From positions 1 through 50,717 of the forward strand of contig JAGOIF010000006.1 in assembly GCA_017995775.1 (NCBI GenBank): a stretch of 50,717 bases of DNA. Direction: 5' to 3'. Below, piece by piece: positions 1-7,774 of this stretch. The position numbers and the translations under genes were made by a program. The notes beneath the pieces were generated by a model. That model made no database searches, was not told the origin of the DNA, and saw only the letters and a program-made list of their open reading frames with translations. Position 1 is the stretch's first letter, and the number at the start of each line of letters is the position of its first letter. Source of the stretch: Aliarcobacter sp. GTDB taxonomy: Bacteria > Campylobacterota > Campylobacteria > Campylobacterales > Arcobacteraceae.

Positions 1-749
1 CAGTTGATGAATTAAGAGCTTCACTAGAAACTTATAAATTCAATGAATCAGCATCTATTTTATACAAATTTGTATGGAATGAATTCTGCGACTGGGGAAT
101 CGAATATGCAAAAGCTAGCAAAGATTCAGTTGCAGAACTTGGAGCAATTTTCAAAGAGACGCTTAAGATGGTATCTCCATTTATGCCATTTATTTCTGAT
201 TATTTATATCACAAATTAAGTGGAACAACACTTGAAGATGGTGATTCATTAATGATTATGAATTTCCCAAAAAACATAGCAAAAAATCAAGAAATCGAAG
301 ATATGTTTGCAATCATCGAAGAAGCAATTACAGCTATTAGAAGAGCAAAAGTTATCATAGATATGGGTAACTCAAAAATTGCAAAAGCTTATATAAAAAT
401 CAATAAAAATATTGATAATGAAATGGCAAAACCATTTATTGAAAAACTTGCAAAAGTAGAAAATTTAGAGTTCGTCCTAGCAAAAGTAGAGAACTCAATC
501 ACAGATGTAAGTGATAACCTAGAAGTTTATATTCCAAGAGGTGAAATAGATATGACACCAATTATCTCTAAACTTTCAAAACAACAAGAAAAACTGGAAA
601 AAGAGATAGCAAAACTATCAGGAATGTTAAATAATGAAAGATTCGTAGCAAATGCACCAGCAAATGTTTTAGAAGAAAATAGAGCAGGATTATCATCGGC
701 TGAAGATAAGTTGGAGAAGGTTTTGGCTGAATTGAAGTCTTTGAGTTAA
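1..749 (+). CDS. valS: Valine--tRNA ligase, C-terminal part (5' end outside the window)
   Basis: Class I aminoacyl-tRNA synthetase that charges tRNA(Val). Only about 248 C-terminal residues are present, read from the first complete codon at position 3. The segment YKFNESASILYKFVWNEFCD is typical of the helical anticodon-binding domain of ValRS. The last 60 or so residues (LSKQQEKLEKEIAKLSGMLN onward) form the lysine- and glutamate-rich C-terminal coiled coil that separates ValRS from IleRS and LeuRS. The gene ends at TAA 747-749, just before a strong terminator. The catalytic HIGH and KMSKS motifs must lie upstream of the window. Confidence 0.93.
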   Translation, partial: VDELRASLETYKFNESASILYKFVWNEFCDWGIEYAKASKDSVAELGAIFKETLKMVSPFMPFISDYLYHKLSGTTLEDGDSLMIMNFPKNIAKNQEIEDMFAIIEEAITAIRRAKVIIDMGNSKIAKAYIKINKNIDNEMAKPFIEKLAKVENLEFVLAKVENSITDVSDNLEVYIPRGEIDMTPIISKLSKQQEKLEKEIAKLSGMLNNERFVANAPANVLEENRAGLSSAEDKLEKVLAELKSLS

Positions 750-774
750 GAAGAAATTTTTAGTCGGATTTTTG

Positions 775-806
775 AAAAGCCCTGTCATTTTTGATGGGGC
801 TTTTTT
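775..806 (+). terminator. Rho-independent terminator of valS
   Basis: Inverted repeat 777-787 / 792-802 gives an 11-bp stem (nine Watson-Crick and two G-T pairs) with a 4-nt loop, GC-rich at its base (AAGCCC/GGGCTT) and followed by a run of six T. It lies 26 nt after the valS stop codon. Confidence 0.9.
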
Positions 807-811
807 GTAGT

Positions 812-840
812 TGTATAATTCTATAATTATATTAAGTAAG
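812..840 (+). promoter_or_regulatory. Probable sigma70 promoter and ribosome-binding site
   Basis: TGTATAAT at 812-819 is a consensus -10 element, with a second TATAAT at 822-827. AAGG at 837-840 could serve as a Shine-Dalgarno sequence 7 nt before the ATG at 848. The -10 with an immediately preceding TG resembles those of htpX, dacA-like and birA in this window. No clear -35 is visible. Confidence 0.5.
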
Positions 841-847
841 GTATAAA

Positions 848-925
848 ATGAAAGATAAAGAACGAAATAAATATGCTAATGTTATGAATAAAATAAAAAG
901 ATTATTAAATTCTCTTAAAATATAA
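848..925 (+). CDS. Possible 25-residue protein (unrecognised)
   Basis: ATG at 848, TAA at 923-925. The product is short, very basic and hydrophilic (MKDKERNKYANVMNKIKRLL and five more residues). I do not recognise it. It is supported only by a consensus -10 and an AAGG element at the correct spacing. It lies between the valS terminator and a decayed transporter gene, so it may be a real small protein, a leader peptide, or the relic of the 5' end of a lost gene. Confidence 0.3.
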   Translation: MKDKERNKYANVMNKIKRLLNSLKI

Positions 926-982
926 AGTTCTTTACTTCTTCTCCCTTTATATGAACAAAGTAAGCAAAACCACTAACGGCAC

Positions 983-1277
983 GGAAACTTTCAAGTTTTC
1001 AAAAGAGAACAAATAGTTTTAAGTTTTGCAACATTTATTTGGGCGGCTTTTCTTTTTAATGGAATTAATCTTGTGATTTCAGCTTATTTTACAGCTATTC
1101 ATAAGCCTTTACATTCAATGATTATTGCAATATCGCGAAGTTTTATTTTTCCTATGTTTTATATATTTACATTACAGTTTTTATTTAATACAAATGGCTG
1201 AAATTATTACTTTTATAATAGCAATGATTTTATTAAAAAAATTTAGTCCTAAAAAGATAATTTATAAAGAGGGATAA
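983..1277 (+). pseudogene. C-terminal remnant of a MATE-family multidrug efflux transporter
   Basis: No intact ORF. From about 983 the frame reads FKREQIVLSFATFIWAAFLF, then NGINLVISAYFTAIHKPLHS and a hydrophobic stretch to FNTNG, where it hits TGA (1199-1201). Homology resumes in another frame from 1197 as AEIITFIIAMILLKKFSPKK and ends at TAA 1275-1277. The pattern NGINLxISAYFTAIxKP...NGIW(Y/L)A(L/F)P(V/I)AEIxTF is characteristic of the last helices of MATE transporters. About seven residues seem to be deleted at the frame break, and the first three quarters of a normal 440-residue MATE protein are absent. The remnant cannot make a transporter. The family call comes from recognising the C-terminal pattern. 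Confidence 0.75.
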
Positions 1278-1292
1278 GTAAGTGGGCTTTTT

Positions 1293-1318
1293 CTTTCCCA
1301 TCATTTCTGCTGGGAAAG
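1293..1318. repeat. 8-bp inverted repeat (hairpin)
   Basis: CTTTCCCA at 1293-1300 and TGGGAAAG at 1311-1318 form a perfect 8-bp stem with a 10-nt loop. No T tract follows on the plus strand. On the minus strand it lies downstream of the 33-residue gene, so it may terminate that transcript weakly or mark an old deletion edge beside the MATE remnant. Confidence 0.4.
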
Positions 1319-1334
1319 AATATTTATATTAAAA

Positions 1335-1436
1335 TTATTTAGAATCTTTTTTTGATTTTTTATCTGCTCTTTTTTCTTTTAATGATTTAGCAGGTTCTTT
1401 TTTTGTAGCTTTTTGAACGTCTTTACCTTTTGCCAT
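1335..1436 (-). CDS. Small, highly basic 33-residue protein of unknown function
   Basis: Start ATG at 1436 (minus strand), stop TAA at 1335-1337. A clear ribosome-binding site (AAAAAAAGGAG) lies a few bases upstream. The product is almost wholly Lys/Glu/Ala/Asp (MAKGKDVQKATKKEPAKSLK...), with about 14 lysines in 33 residues, and is predicted to be disordered. Short proteins with an MAKG-start and a KKEPAKSLKEKRA-like core are, as far as I remember, found in other proteobacteria, but I know of no assigned function. The good ribosome-binding site and lysine-rich composition favour a real gene over chance; nucleic-acid binding would be speculation. Confidence 0.6.
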   Translation of the reverse strand: MAKGKDVQKATKKEPAKSLKEKRADKKSKKDSK

Positions 1437-1520
1437 GCAAAACTCCTTTTTTTAAGTTATACGGGCTAGTATAGCCTAATAAATGAAATAAGATATTAAA
1501 TTTCTGCAAACTCCGTACTT

Positions 1521-1943
1521 TTATAGTAAAGAATCTATTTTTATCTTATACTCTAAATCTTTACCAGCTAATGGGTGATTAAAATCAACAGTAACACTAG
1601 AAGATGAAATTTCTTTTACAATTAATTGAATTGGCTGGTCATTTGAATCTTCTGCTTGAATTTGCATCCCAACAACAAGATTTTCTATTTCATCAAATTG
1701 TTCTTTTGGAAAAACTTGAATACCAGCTGGATCATATTCTCCATAAGCTTCAGATGCAGGAACTAAAATATCTGCTGCTTCTCCTGCTTTCATATTTATA
1801 ATTCTTTTTTCAAGACCTGCAATTACTTGTCCAGTTCCAAATGAAAATTCAAATGGTTTATTGCTTCTACTTCCATCAACAACAACTCCATCAACTTTTA
1901 CTTCAAACAATATTTTTACAGTTTGATTAATCTGTATAGGCAT
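1521..1943 (-). CDS. FKBP-type peptidyl-prolyl cis-trans isomerase, SlyD-like, without metal-binding tail
   Basis: Cytosolic prolyl isomerase / chaperone of the SlyD subgroup (140 residues). No signal peptide. The pattern FSFGTGQVIAGLEKRIINMK matches the FKBP core, followed by the SlyD-type insert-in-flap region (AYGEYDPAGIQVFPKEQFDE) and the conserved closing motif VDFNHPLAGKDLEYKIKI. SlyD proteins use the inserted domain to bind unfolded chains. Unlike the second SlyD in this window (36969-37553), it ends directly after the FKBP core and has no Cys/His-rich nickel-binding tail. It is a monocistronic-looking minus-strand gene with AAGGGAAAAT just before the ATG. Confidence 0.88.
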   Translation of the reverse strand: MPIQINQTVKILFEVKVDGVVVDGSRSNKPFEFSFGTGQVIAGLEKRIINMKAGEAADILVPASEAYGEYDPAGIQVFPKEQFDEIENLVVGMQIQAEDSNDQPIQLIVKEISSSSVTVDFNHPLAGKDLEYKIKIDSLL

Positions 1944-2006
1944 ATTTTCCCTTATTTTTATTTTCTTAACTATATAGTATTAAAGATAAAATATCAAAAA
2001 ACTATT

Positions 2007-2585
2007 TTAGAATAAAGTACCAGAAGTTTTTACATCTTCTTGTAACTCACCCAATGCTTTTAATTTGAATGAAATCCTATGTTCATCAGATTTTCCAAAC
2101 TTTTTTATTTTATCTATGTGGGCTTTTGTTCCATAACCTTTGTGTTTTTCAAAATCATAATTTGGATATTTTTCACTTATTTCATACATATAATTATCAC
2201 GGCTTACTTTTGCCAAAATTGAAGCAGCGCTTACTTCTTGTACTGTGGCATCTGCTTTTATTAAACATTTTAAATCAGCTATTTTAAAAGTAGTGTTTCC
2301 ATCCATCAAAAAATCATCTGAGAATTCTTTTAAATTATCCATAATTTCTATTATTGAATTTCTTAGACAAAAACTAAGCCCTTTTTCATCAATGGTTTTT
2401 GCATTTGTAAACACAATATGATATTTAGATTTATTTTTTATTTCATCAAAAAGTTTATTTCTTTTTTTTTCACTCAAAATCTTTGAATCATTTAATCCAT
2501 CAATTTTTTCCAATAATATAACACCAGCAACCACTAAAGGTCCAGCAATTGGTCCTCGTCCTGCTTCATCTATTCCACATAACAT
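2007..2585 (-). CDS. rnhB: Ribonuclease HII
   Basis: Cleaves the RNA strand of RNA/DNA hybrids and removes single ribonucleotides from DNA. The protein (192 residues) opens with CGIDEAGRGPIAGPLVVAGV, carrying the first catalytic Asp-Glu pair at residues 6-7. The middle block IKADATVQEVSAASILAKVSRD carries a further catalytic Asp and the AASI(L/I)AKV(S/T)RD signature, and KHKGYGTKAHIDKIKKFG is the conserved C-terminal block. The length is normal for the family. Transcribed leftwards away from clpB; its -10 lies at 2610-2615. Confidence 0.97.
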   Translation of the reverse strand: MLCGIDEAGRGPIAGPLVVAGVILLEKIDGLNDSKILSEKKRNKLFDEIKNKSKYHIVFTNAKTIDEKGLSFCLRNSIIEIMDNLKEFSDDFLMDGNTTFKIADLKCLIKADATVQEVSAASILAKVSRDNYMYEISEKYPNYDFEKHKGYGTKAHIDKIKKFGKSDEHRISFKLKALGELQEDVKTSGTLF

Positions 2586-2609
2586 ATAAAAATCCTTTAT
2601 AAAACGTCG

Positions 2610-2615
2610 ATTATA
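2610..2615 (-). promoter_or_regulatory. -10 element of rnhB
   Basis: TATAAT on the minus strand (ATTATA on plus), about 24 nt upstream of the rnhB ATG. AAAGGA lies between them as ribosome-binding site. No strong -35. Confidence 0.55.
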
Positions 2616-2655
2616 TCATTTTGTAAAACAAATTAATATAATTATTTATTTAAAT

Positions 2656-2717
2656 ACTTGACAAAGGAAAACTCAAGTGATATAATTTTATTAGCAGTTA
2701 AACTTAAGGAGTGCTAA
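2656..2717 (+). promoter_or_regulatory. clpB promoter with HAIR-like (HspR) and CIRCE (HrcA) operators
   Basis: Perfect sigma70 promoter: TTGACA 2658-2663, 17-bp spacer, TATAAT 2681-2686. A HAIR-like site, CTTGACA-N7-ACTCAAG (2657-2677), overlaps the -35 and spacer. Its right half matches the HspR consensus CTTGAGT-N7-ACTCAAG fully and its left half 5 of 7. A CIRCE element, TTAGCAGTT-N9-GAGTGCTAA (2691-2717), starts at the expected transcription start. Its right half is perfect and its left 7 of 9. It contains the ribosome-binding site AAGGAG and ends one base before the ATG. Two repressors could therefore block RNA polymerase binding and early transcription of clpB. Confidence 0.85.
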
Positions 2718-2718
2718 T

Positions 2719-5298
2719 ATGAGTAATAATATTTTTGAAAAAATGACAAATCAAATGCATGAGACAGTAGATTCAAGTGTTGCCCTTGCATTACATAATA
2801 AAAATCAAGAAGTAGAAGTTATACATCTACTTTGGGCTTTATTAACAAACACAAATTCTGTATTAAATCAATTGTTAAATAAAATGAATGTTAATAAAGC
2901 TGCACTTGAATTAGAAGCAAAATCAAATGCAGCAAAACTACCAAGTGTGAGTAGTGTTACAAAAGAGAGTATAAAACTTTCAAGAAATTTACTTGAAAGT
3001 TTACAAAAAGCCGAAGGTATAATGGCTAGTAATGGAGATAAGTTCATAGCCATTGATGCATGGCTTATTGCAAACTTTGATTTACCAATCATAAAAGAAG
3101 TTCTAGGTAAATACATAGATTTAAGAGAAGCTAAAAAAGAATTAGAAGCTATGAGAGCTGGAAATACAATAGATAGTGCAAGTGCAGATGAAAATCTTGA
3201 AGCATTAGGAAAGTATGGAATAGATTTAAATAAAAAAGCAATTGATGGTGAACTAGATCCCGTTATTGGAAGAGATGAGCAAATCAGTAGAATGATGCAA
3301 ATCTTAATTAGAAAAACAAAAAACAATCCTATATTAATAGGAGAACCAGGAACTGGAAAAACTGCAATCGCTGAAGGACTAGCTCAAAGAATAGTAAATA
3401 AAGAAGTACCAACATCTTTACTAAATAAAAGAGTAATTACACTTGATATGGGTGCAATGATTGCAGGTGCTAAATATAGAGGTGAGTTTGAAGATAGATT
3501 AAAATCAGTTATTGATGAAGTTAAAAAAGCTGGAAATATAATACTATTTATTGATGAGATTCATACAATCATAGGAGCAGGGGCAAGTGAAGGTTCTATG
3601 GATGCTGCAAACATTCTAAAACCTAGTTTAGCACGTGGAGAGTTACATACTATTGGAGCAACTACACTTAAAGAGTATAGAAAGTATTTTGAAAAAGATA
3701 CAGCTATGCAAAGAAGATTCCAACCAATTAAAGTTGATGAGCCAAGTGTTAATGAAGCTTTACAAATATTAAGAGGAATAAAAGGTAAACTAGAAACTCA
3801 CCATAATGTAACTATAAATGATTCAGCACTAGTTGCAGCTGCTAAATTATCAAATAGATATATAACAGATAGATTTTTACCTGATAAAGCAATTGACCTA
3901 ATAGATGAAGCAGCAGCAGAACTTAAAATGCAAATTGAAAGTGAACCAACAGTTTTATCAGTAATTAAAAGAGAGATTCAAACATTAAATGTTGAAAAAG
4001 AAGCTCTTAAAATGGAAAAAACTAAGAAAAATGATGAAAGAATAGCTCAAATAGAAAAAGAATTAGCAGATAAAAATGAAGAAAAACAAAATCTTGAATC
4101 TAGATTTGATAATGAAAAACAAACATTTAACGCAGCAAGTGAATTAAAAATAAAAATTGATGAACTTAAAACAAAAGCAAACATAGCAAAAAGAGAATCA
4201 AACTTTGAAAAAGCTGCACAAATAGAGTATGGAGAAATACCAGCATTAGAAGCTAAAATCAAAGAAAACACAGAAAAATGGGACAGAATGCAAAAAGAGG
4301 GAACTCTTTTAAAAAATAGCGTTGATGAAGAAGCAATCGCTAGTATTGTAAGCAGATGGACAGGAATTCCTGTTAATAAAATGATGGATAGTGAAAAACA
4401 AAAAGTTTTAATGGTAGAAGAAGTTTTAAGAAAAGATGTAATTGGACAAGATGAAGCATTAAAAGCAATAAGTAGGGCAATTAAAAGAAATAAAGCAGGG
4501 CTTAGTGAAGTAAATAGACCAATAGGTTCATTTTTATTTTTAGGACCAACGGGAGTTGGAAAAACAGAAAGTGCAAAAACTTTAGCAAAATTCTTATTTG
4601 ATGATCCAAAATCACTTATTAGATTTGATATGAGTGAATATATGGAAAAACATGCAGTTTCAAGACTTGTAGGTGCTGCTCCTGGATATGTGGGATATGA
4701 AGAAGGTGGACAATTAACAGAGGCTGTTAGAAGAAAACCATACAGTGTTATATTATTTGATGAGGTTGAAAAAGCACATCCTGATGTATTTAATATTTTA
4801 TTGCAAGTTTTAGATGATGGAAGGTTAACTGATAATAAAGGTATTACAGTAGATTTTAAAAATACTATCATTATATTAACATCAAATATCGGAAGTGCAA
4901 GAATTATTGAAATAAGCGATAAAGAAGAAAGAAGAAAAGCAGTTTTAGATGAATTAAAATCTCATTTTAGACCTGAATTCTTAAATAGACTTGATGATAT
5001 AGTGATATTTGAGCAATTAGGATTACAAGCAATTACAAATATTGTAGATATTTTATTTGATAATATTAAGAAAAAACTTGAAGAAAGAGATATAAAAATT
5101 TCTTTAACTTCTAATGCAAAAGAGTATATTGCTAAAATTGGATTTGATCCTGTATATGGTGCAAGACCCTTAAAACGTGCTATTTATGAGATAGTTGAAG
5201 ATAAATTAGCTGATTTAATACTAGAAGATAAAATAGCTGAGGGAAGTAGTATTGAATTTGATGTTGTAAATAATGAAGTAATAGTAAATTTAATATAA
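2719..5298 (+). CDS. clpB: Chaperone ClpB (AAA+ disaggregase)
   Basis: Hsp104-type hexameric ATPase that, with DnaK, extracts polypeptides from aggregates. It has 859 residues, normal for ClpB. Order seen: N-terminal Clp repeat domain (1-145); first AAA+ module with Walker A GEPGTGKT near residue 208 and Walker [11 protein letters not shown]; a long middle coiled coil (about 400-525, [20 protein letters not shown]), the ClpB hallmark; second AAA+ module with Walker A GPTGVGKT near 610 and Walker [16 protein letters not shown]-terminal D2-small domain ([16 protein letters not shown]). It has no ClpP-binding loop as in ClpA. The start is fixed by AAGGAG upstream. Heat-shock control by HspR- and HrcA-like repressors is suggested by the operators in front. 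Confidence 0.98.
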   Translation: MSNNIFEKMTNQMHETVDSSVALALHNKNQEVEVIHLLWALLTNTNSVLNQLLNKMNVNKAALELEAKSNAAKLPSVSSVTKESIKLSRNLLESLQKAEGIMASNGDKFIAIDAWLIANFDLPIIKEVLGKYIDLREAKKELEAMRAGNTIDSASADENLEALGKYGIDLNKKAIDGELDPVIGRDEQISRMMQILIRKTKNNPILIGEPGTGKTAIAEGLAQRIVNKEVPTSLLNKRVITLDMGAMIAGAKYRGEFEDRLKSVIDEVKKAGNIILFIDEIHTIIGAGASEGSMDAANILKPSLARGELHTIGATTLKEYRKYFEKDTAMQRRFQPIKVDEPSVNEALQILRGIKGKLETHHNVTINDSALVAAAKLSNRYITDRFLPDKAIDLIDEAAAELKMQIESEPTVLSVIKREIQTLNVEKEALKMEKTKKNDERIAQIEKELADKNEEKQNLESRFDNEKQTFNAASELKIKIDELKTKANIAKRESNFEKAAQIEYGEIPALEAKIKENTEKWDRMQKEGTLLKNSVDEEAIASIVSRWTGIPVNKMMDSEKQKVLMVEEVLRKDVIGQDEALKAISRAIKRNKAGLSEVNRPIGSFLFLGPTGVGKTESAKTLAKFLFDDPKSLIRFDMSEYMEKHAVSRLVGAAPGYVGYEEGGQLTEAVRRKPYSVILFDEVEKAHPDVFNILLQVLDDGRLTDNKGITVDFKNTIIILTSNIGSARIIEISDKEERRKAVLDELKSHFRPEFLNRLDDIVIFEQLGLQAITNIVDILFDNIKKKLEERDIKISLTSNAKEYIAKIGFDPVYGARPLKRAIYEIVEDKLADLILEDKIAEGSSIEFDVVNNEVIVNLI

Positions 5299-5321
5299 AG
5301 AATTTTTAAGCAAAATTTAAC

Positions 5322-5327
5322 TATAAT
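5322..5327 (+). promoter_or_regulatory. -10 element for the rpmH-rnpA-yidD-yidC operon
   Basis: TATAAT within AACTATAATCC, 36 nt before the rpmH ATG. GAGGAAA follows as ribosome-binding site. The region upstream is A/T-rich rather than carrying a clear -35. Confidence 0.6.
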
Positions 5328-5363
5328 CCAGAAATTAATTAGTGAATATAGAGGAAATCTAAG

Positions 5364-5498
5364 ATGAAAAGAACGTATCAACCGCACAATACTCCAAGAA
5401 AAAGAACTCACGGGTTCAGAGTAAGAATGGCTACAAAAAATGGTAGAAGAGTAATTAACAGAAGAAGAGCTAAAGGTAGACATCAATTAGCTGTTTAA
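5364..5498 (+). CDS. rpmH: 50S ribosomal protein L34
   Basis: Complete 44-residue protein starting [20 protein letters not shown] and ending [12 protein letters not shown], the invariant L34 pattern of a very basic helical protein that binds 23S rRNA. AGAGGAAA upstream is the ribosome-binding site. It is the first gene of the conserved cluster rpmH-rnpA-yidD-yidC-jag-mnmE, and its last 13 bases overlap the proposed start of rnpA. Confidence 0.98.
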   Translation: MKRTYQPHNTPRKRTHGFRVRMATKNGRRVINRRRAKGRHQLAV

Positions 5499-5821
5499 GT
5501 AAGGAACATCGACTTAATAACTCGAAAGACTTTAGTAGATTATATAAAAGCGGCAAACGGTGGCATACTACCAGTTTTGTCGCTTTTTTTAGTTTAAATC
5601 CTACATTAAAAGCTGCATTTGTTACTTCAAAAAAAACAGGAAATGCAGTGCATAGAAATAAAGCAAGAAGAAGAATGCGTGCTTTATTTGCTTCTTATGA
5701 ACAACAATTAGTAATTGGTAATTATATATTTGTTGCAAAAATAGCCCTACATGAAAAAAATTTTCCACAACTAAAAAAAGATTTTGATTTTGCATTGAAA
5801 AGACTAGAAGTCTTAAAGTGA
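5486..5821 (+). CDS. rnpA: Ribonuclease P protein component, probable AUU start
   Basis: Protein subunit of RNase P, which matures tRNA 5' ends. The frame encodes [20 protein letters not shown] followed by [11 protein letters not shown] and the signature [13 protein letters not shown], the RNR-type arginine-rich helix that binds the P RNA. About 111 residues, normal length. No ATG, GTG or TTG occurs between the in-frame TAG at 5477-5479 and the conserved N-terminus. The only plausible starts are rare codons. ATT at 5486 is preceded by AAAGG (5472-5476) at 9 nt, inside the rpmH 3' end, and gives [11 protein letters not shown]. The stop overlaps the yidD GTG (GTGA). The start is inferred; the gene identity is not in doubt. 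Confidence 0.9.
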   Translation: MSCLSKEHRLNNSKDFSRLYKSGKRWHTTSFVAFFSLNPTLKAAFVTSKKTGNAVHRNKARRRMRALFASYEQQLVIGNYIFVAKIALHEKNFPQLKKDFDFALKRLEVLK

Positions 5822-6165
5822 AAACAATTTTTAAATATTTGATAAGATTTTATCAAAAATATTTAACGATTTTATCCTTTGGTTCGTGTAGATATTATCC
5901 AACTTGCTCCCAATATGCAATGTGGCAATTGGACAACAATACTTTTTTTAAGGCGATTTATTTTACAATAGCGCGTATATTAAAATGCAATCAACTTTTT
6001 GATGGTGGATTTGATTATCCAATTATAAAATTGAGAGCAAACCAAAATATTAATTTTTCAAAAATTAAAATTAAATATTGGTACATTCCAGTAAAAAATG
6101 GAAAATATTTAGTAGTAAAGAATCGGGAGTGGAAACAGAAGAATGAACAACATGAATCAAAATAA
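5818..6165 (+). CDS. yidD: Membrane protein insertion efficiency factor YidD
   Basis: Small membrane-associated protein (115 residues) that assists YidC/Sec-dependent insertion of inner-membrane proteins. The diagnostic block GSCRYYPTCSQYA appears at residues 22-34, preceded by an amphipathic helix (LIRFYQKYLTIL). FDGGFDYP is the usual end of the core, followed by about 40 extra basic residues. It starts with GTG at 5818, overlapping the rnpA stop by 4 nt, and its end overlaps yidC by 23 nt, so the three genes are translationally coupled. Confidence 0.93.
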   Translation: MKTIFKYLIRFYQKYLTILSFGSCRYYPTCSQYAMWQLDNNTFFKAIYFTIARILKCNQLFDGGFDYPIIKLRANQNINFSKIKIKYWYIPVKNGKYLVVKNREWKQKNEQHESK

Positions 6166-7765
6166 CGGTATGCAAAAACGAATGTTAATTATGACATTAA
6201 TAGTTTTTGTATTTTTCATAGCTTATGAGTTTTTAGTATTAAAACCACAACAAGAAGCTAAAGCAGCTCTTGCAAAGCAAGAACAAGTACAAAAAGAAAA
6301 TAGTGCACCTGAAGTAAATACGTCAACACCTCAAATGGTTTCGACTGATGTAAATGGTAATCCTATTGATATGTCAAAATCAGTAAATGCATTGTCTGCA
6401 AAAACAATTGCTAGTTCTCAAATAGTTTCTGTTATTAAAACGGCTAAAAACATCATAGAAATTGATACTTTAGGTAGAGTTGCACAAGTTACTTTATTAG
6501 AAGAAAAATACAAAGATGAAAATGCTGCACAAATTAAATTATTTGAAGCAAACCAATTAAGACCATTAGAAGTTAGATTTGCAGATGTAAATTTAAATGC
6601 AGAAGCATTTAAAGTTTCAGCAATTGCTAGTTTATCAAATGTTGATGCAACAACTTCAACTCAAGAATTAACACTTACTCAAACTTTAAGTGATACAGTT
6701 TTAACTAAAAAGTTTACTTTTTATCCAGATGGACATTATGATTTAACAGTAAATACTACAAATGATAAACAATTCTTTATTACAAATGGATTTAGACCAA
6801 ATGTTTTAGCTGATATGTATGCTGTTCATGGTTTTATTACAAAATTAAATGATAGTACTTTAAAAACTATTGAAGATGGTGATTCAAGTAAAAATGAAAA
6901 TTTTGTTGGAACTAAATTTGTATCTAACTTTGATAGATATTATACAAGTTTAATTTATAATTTTGAAAAATCGTTAAGTGTTACTGTAATGCCTGATGAA
7001 CAATCTAATCCACAAGCGTTTATTCATGGAGGAAGTAATATTACTTTTTCTGGATTTATGGGACCAAAAAATCATAGAGATTTAGAAGCTTTAAATCCTG
7101 AATTAATTGATGTTATTGATTATGGTTGGTTTACATTTATTGCAAAACCAATGTTCTTATTATTACAATTTATTCAAGGTTACGTTGGAAACTGGGGTTG
7201 GACAATTGTTATTTTAACGATCTTAATTAAATTAGTTTTATATCCTTTATCATACAAAGGTATGGTATCTATGCAAAAACTAAAAGATTTAGCTCCTAAA
7301 ATGAAAGAGATTCAAGCTAAATATAAAGACGATAAGCAAAAACAATCTATGCATATGATGGAACTTTATAAAAAACATGGTGCTAACCCAATGGGTGGAT
7401 GTTTACCATTAATTTTACAAATTCCTGTATTCTTCGCAATCTATAGAGTTTTATTAAATGCAATTGAATTAAAAGGTGCTCCTTGGATGTTCTGGGTACA
7501 TGACTTAGCAGAAATGGATCCATATTTTGTTTTACCTGTTTTAATGGGTGTAACAATGTTTTTACAACAAAAAATTACACCAAATACAATGCAAGATGAG
7601 ATGCAAAAGAAAATATTCCAGTTCTTACCTGTTATTTTCACATTCTTCTTCTTATGGTTCCCAGCGGGTCTTACTCTTTACTGGTTCATTAATAACTTGT
7701 TCACAATAGGTCAACAATATTTTATAAATCAAGTATTTGAGAAAAAAAGAGCTGAAAAAAAATAG
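6143..7765 (+). CDS. yidC: Membrane protein insertase YidC (OxaI family)
   Basis: Inner-membrane insertase working with or without SecYEG. It has 540 residues, as in Gram-negative bacteria. TM1 is at residues 13-28 (LIMTLIVFVFFIAYEFLVL), followed by a large periplasmic beta-domain (about 50-310). The conserved C-terminal five-helix region starts at NWGWTIVILTILIKLVLYPL and includes the positively charged groove segment and NPMGGCLPLILQIPVFFAIY. The C-terminus is lysine-rich (FEKKRAEKK), possibly ribosome-binding. The ATG at 6143 is used, but the in-frame ATG at 6152 is equally possible because no strong ribosome-binding site distinguishes them. Confidence 0.97.
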   Translation: MNNMNQNNGMQKRMLIMTLIVFVFFIAYEFLVLKPQQEAKAALAKQEQVQKENSAPEVNTSTPQMVSTDVNGNPIDMSKSVNALSAKTIASSQIVSVIKTAKNIIEIDTLGRVAQVTLLEEKYKDENAAQIKLFEANQLRPLEVRFADVNLNAEAFKVSAIASLSNVDATTSTQELTLTQTLSDTVLTKKFTFYPDGHYDLTVNTTNDKQFFITNGFRPNVLADMYAVHGFITKLNDSTLKTIEDGDSSKNENFVGTKFVSNFDRYYTSLIYNFEKSLSVTVMPDEQSNPQAFIHGGSNITFSGFMGPKNHRDLEALNPELIDVIDYGWFTFIAKPMFLLLQFIQGYVGNWGWTIVILTILIKLVLYPLSYKGMVSMQKLKDLAPKMKEIQAKYKDDKQKQSMHMMELYKKHGANPMGGCLPLILQIPVFFAIYRVLLNAIELKGAPWMFWVHDLAEMDPYFVLPVLMGVTMFLQQKITPNTMQDEMQKKIFQFLPVIFTFFFLWFPAGLTLYWFINNLFTIGQQYFINQVFEKKRAEKK

Positions 7766-7774
7766 GGACTTAAA

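Noticed and set aside
951-1013. 20-residue ORF starting MNKVSKTTNGTETFKF
   Set aside because: No ribosome-binding site, overlaps the MATE remnant in another frame, nothing recognisable.
4047-4871. 274-codon minus-strand ORF within clpB
   Set aside because: Antisense shadow of the clpB coding sequence with low-complexity Ser/Phe/Leu composition.
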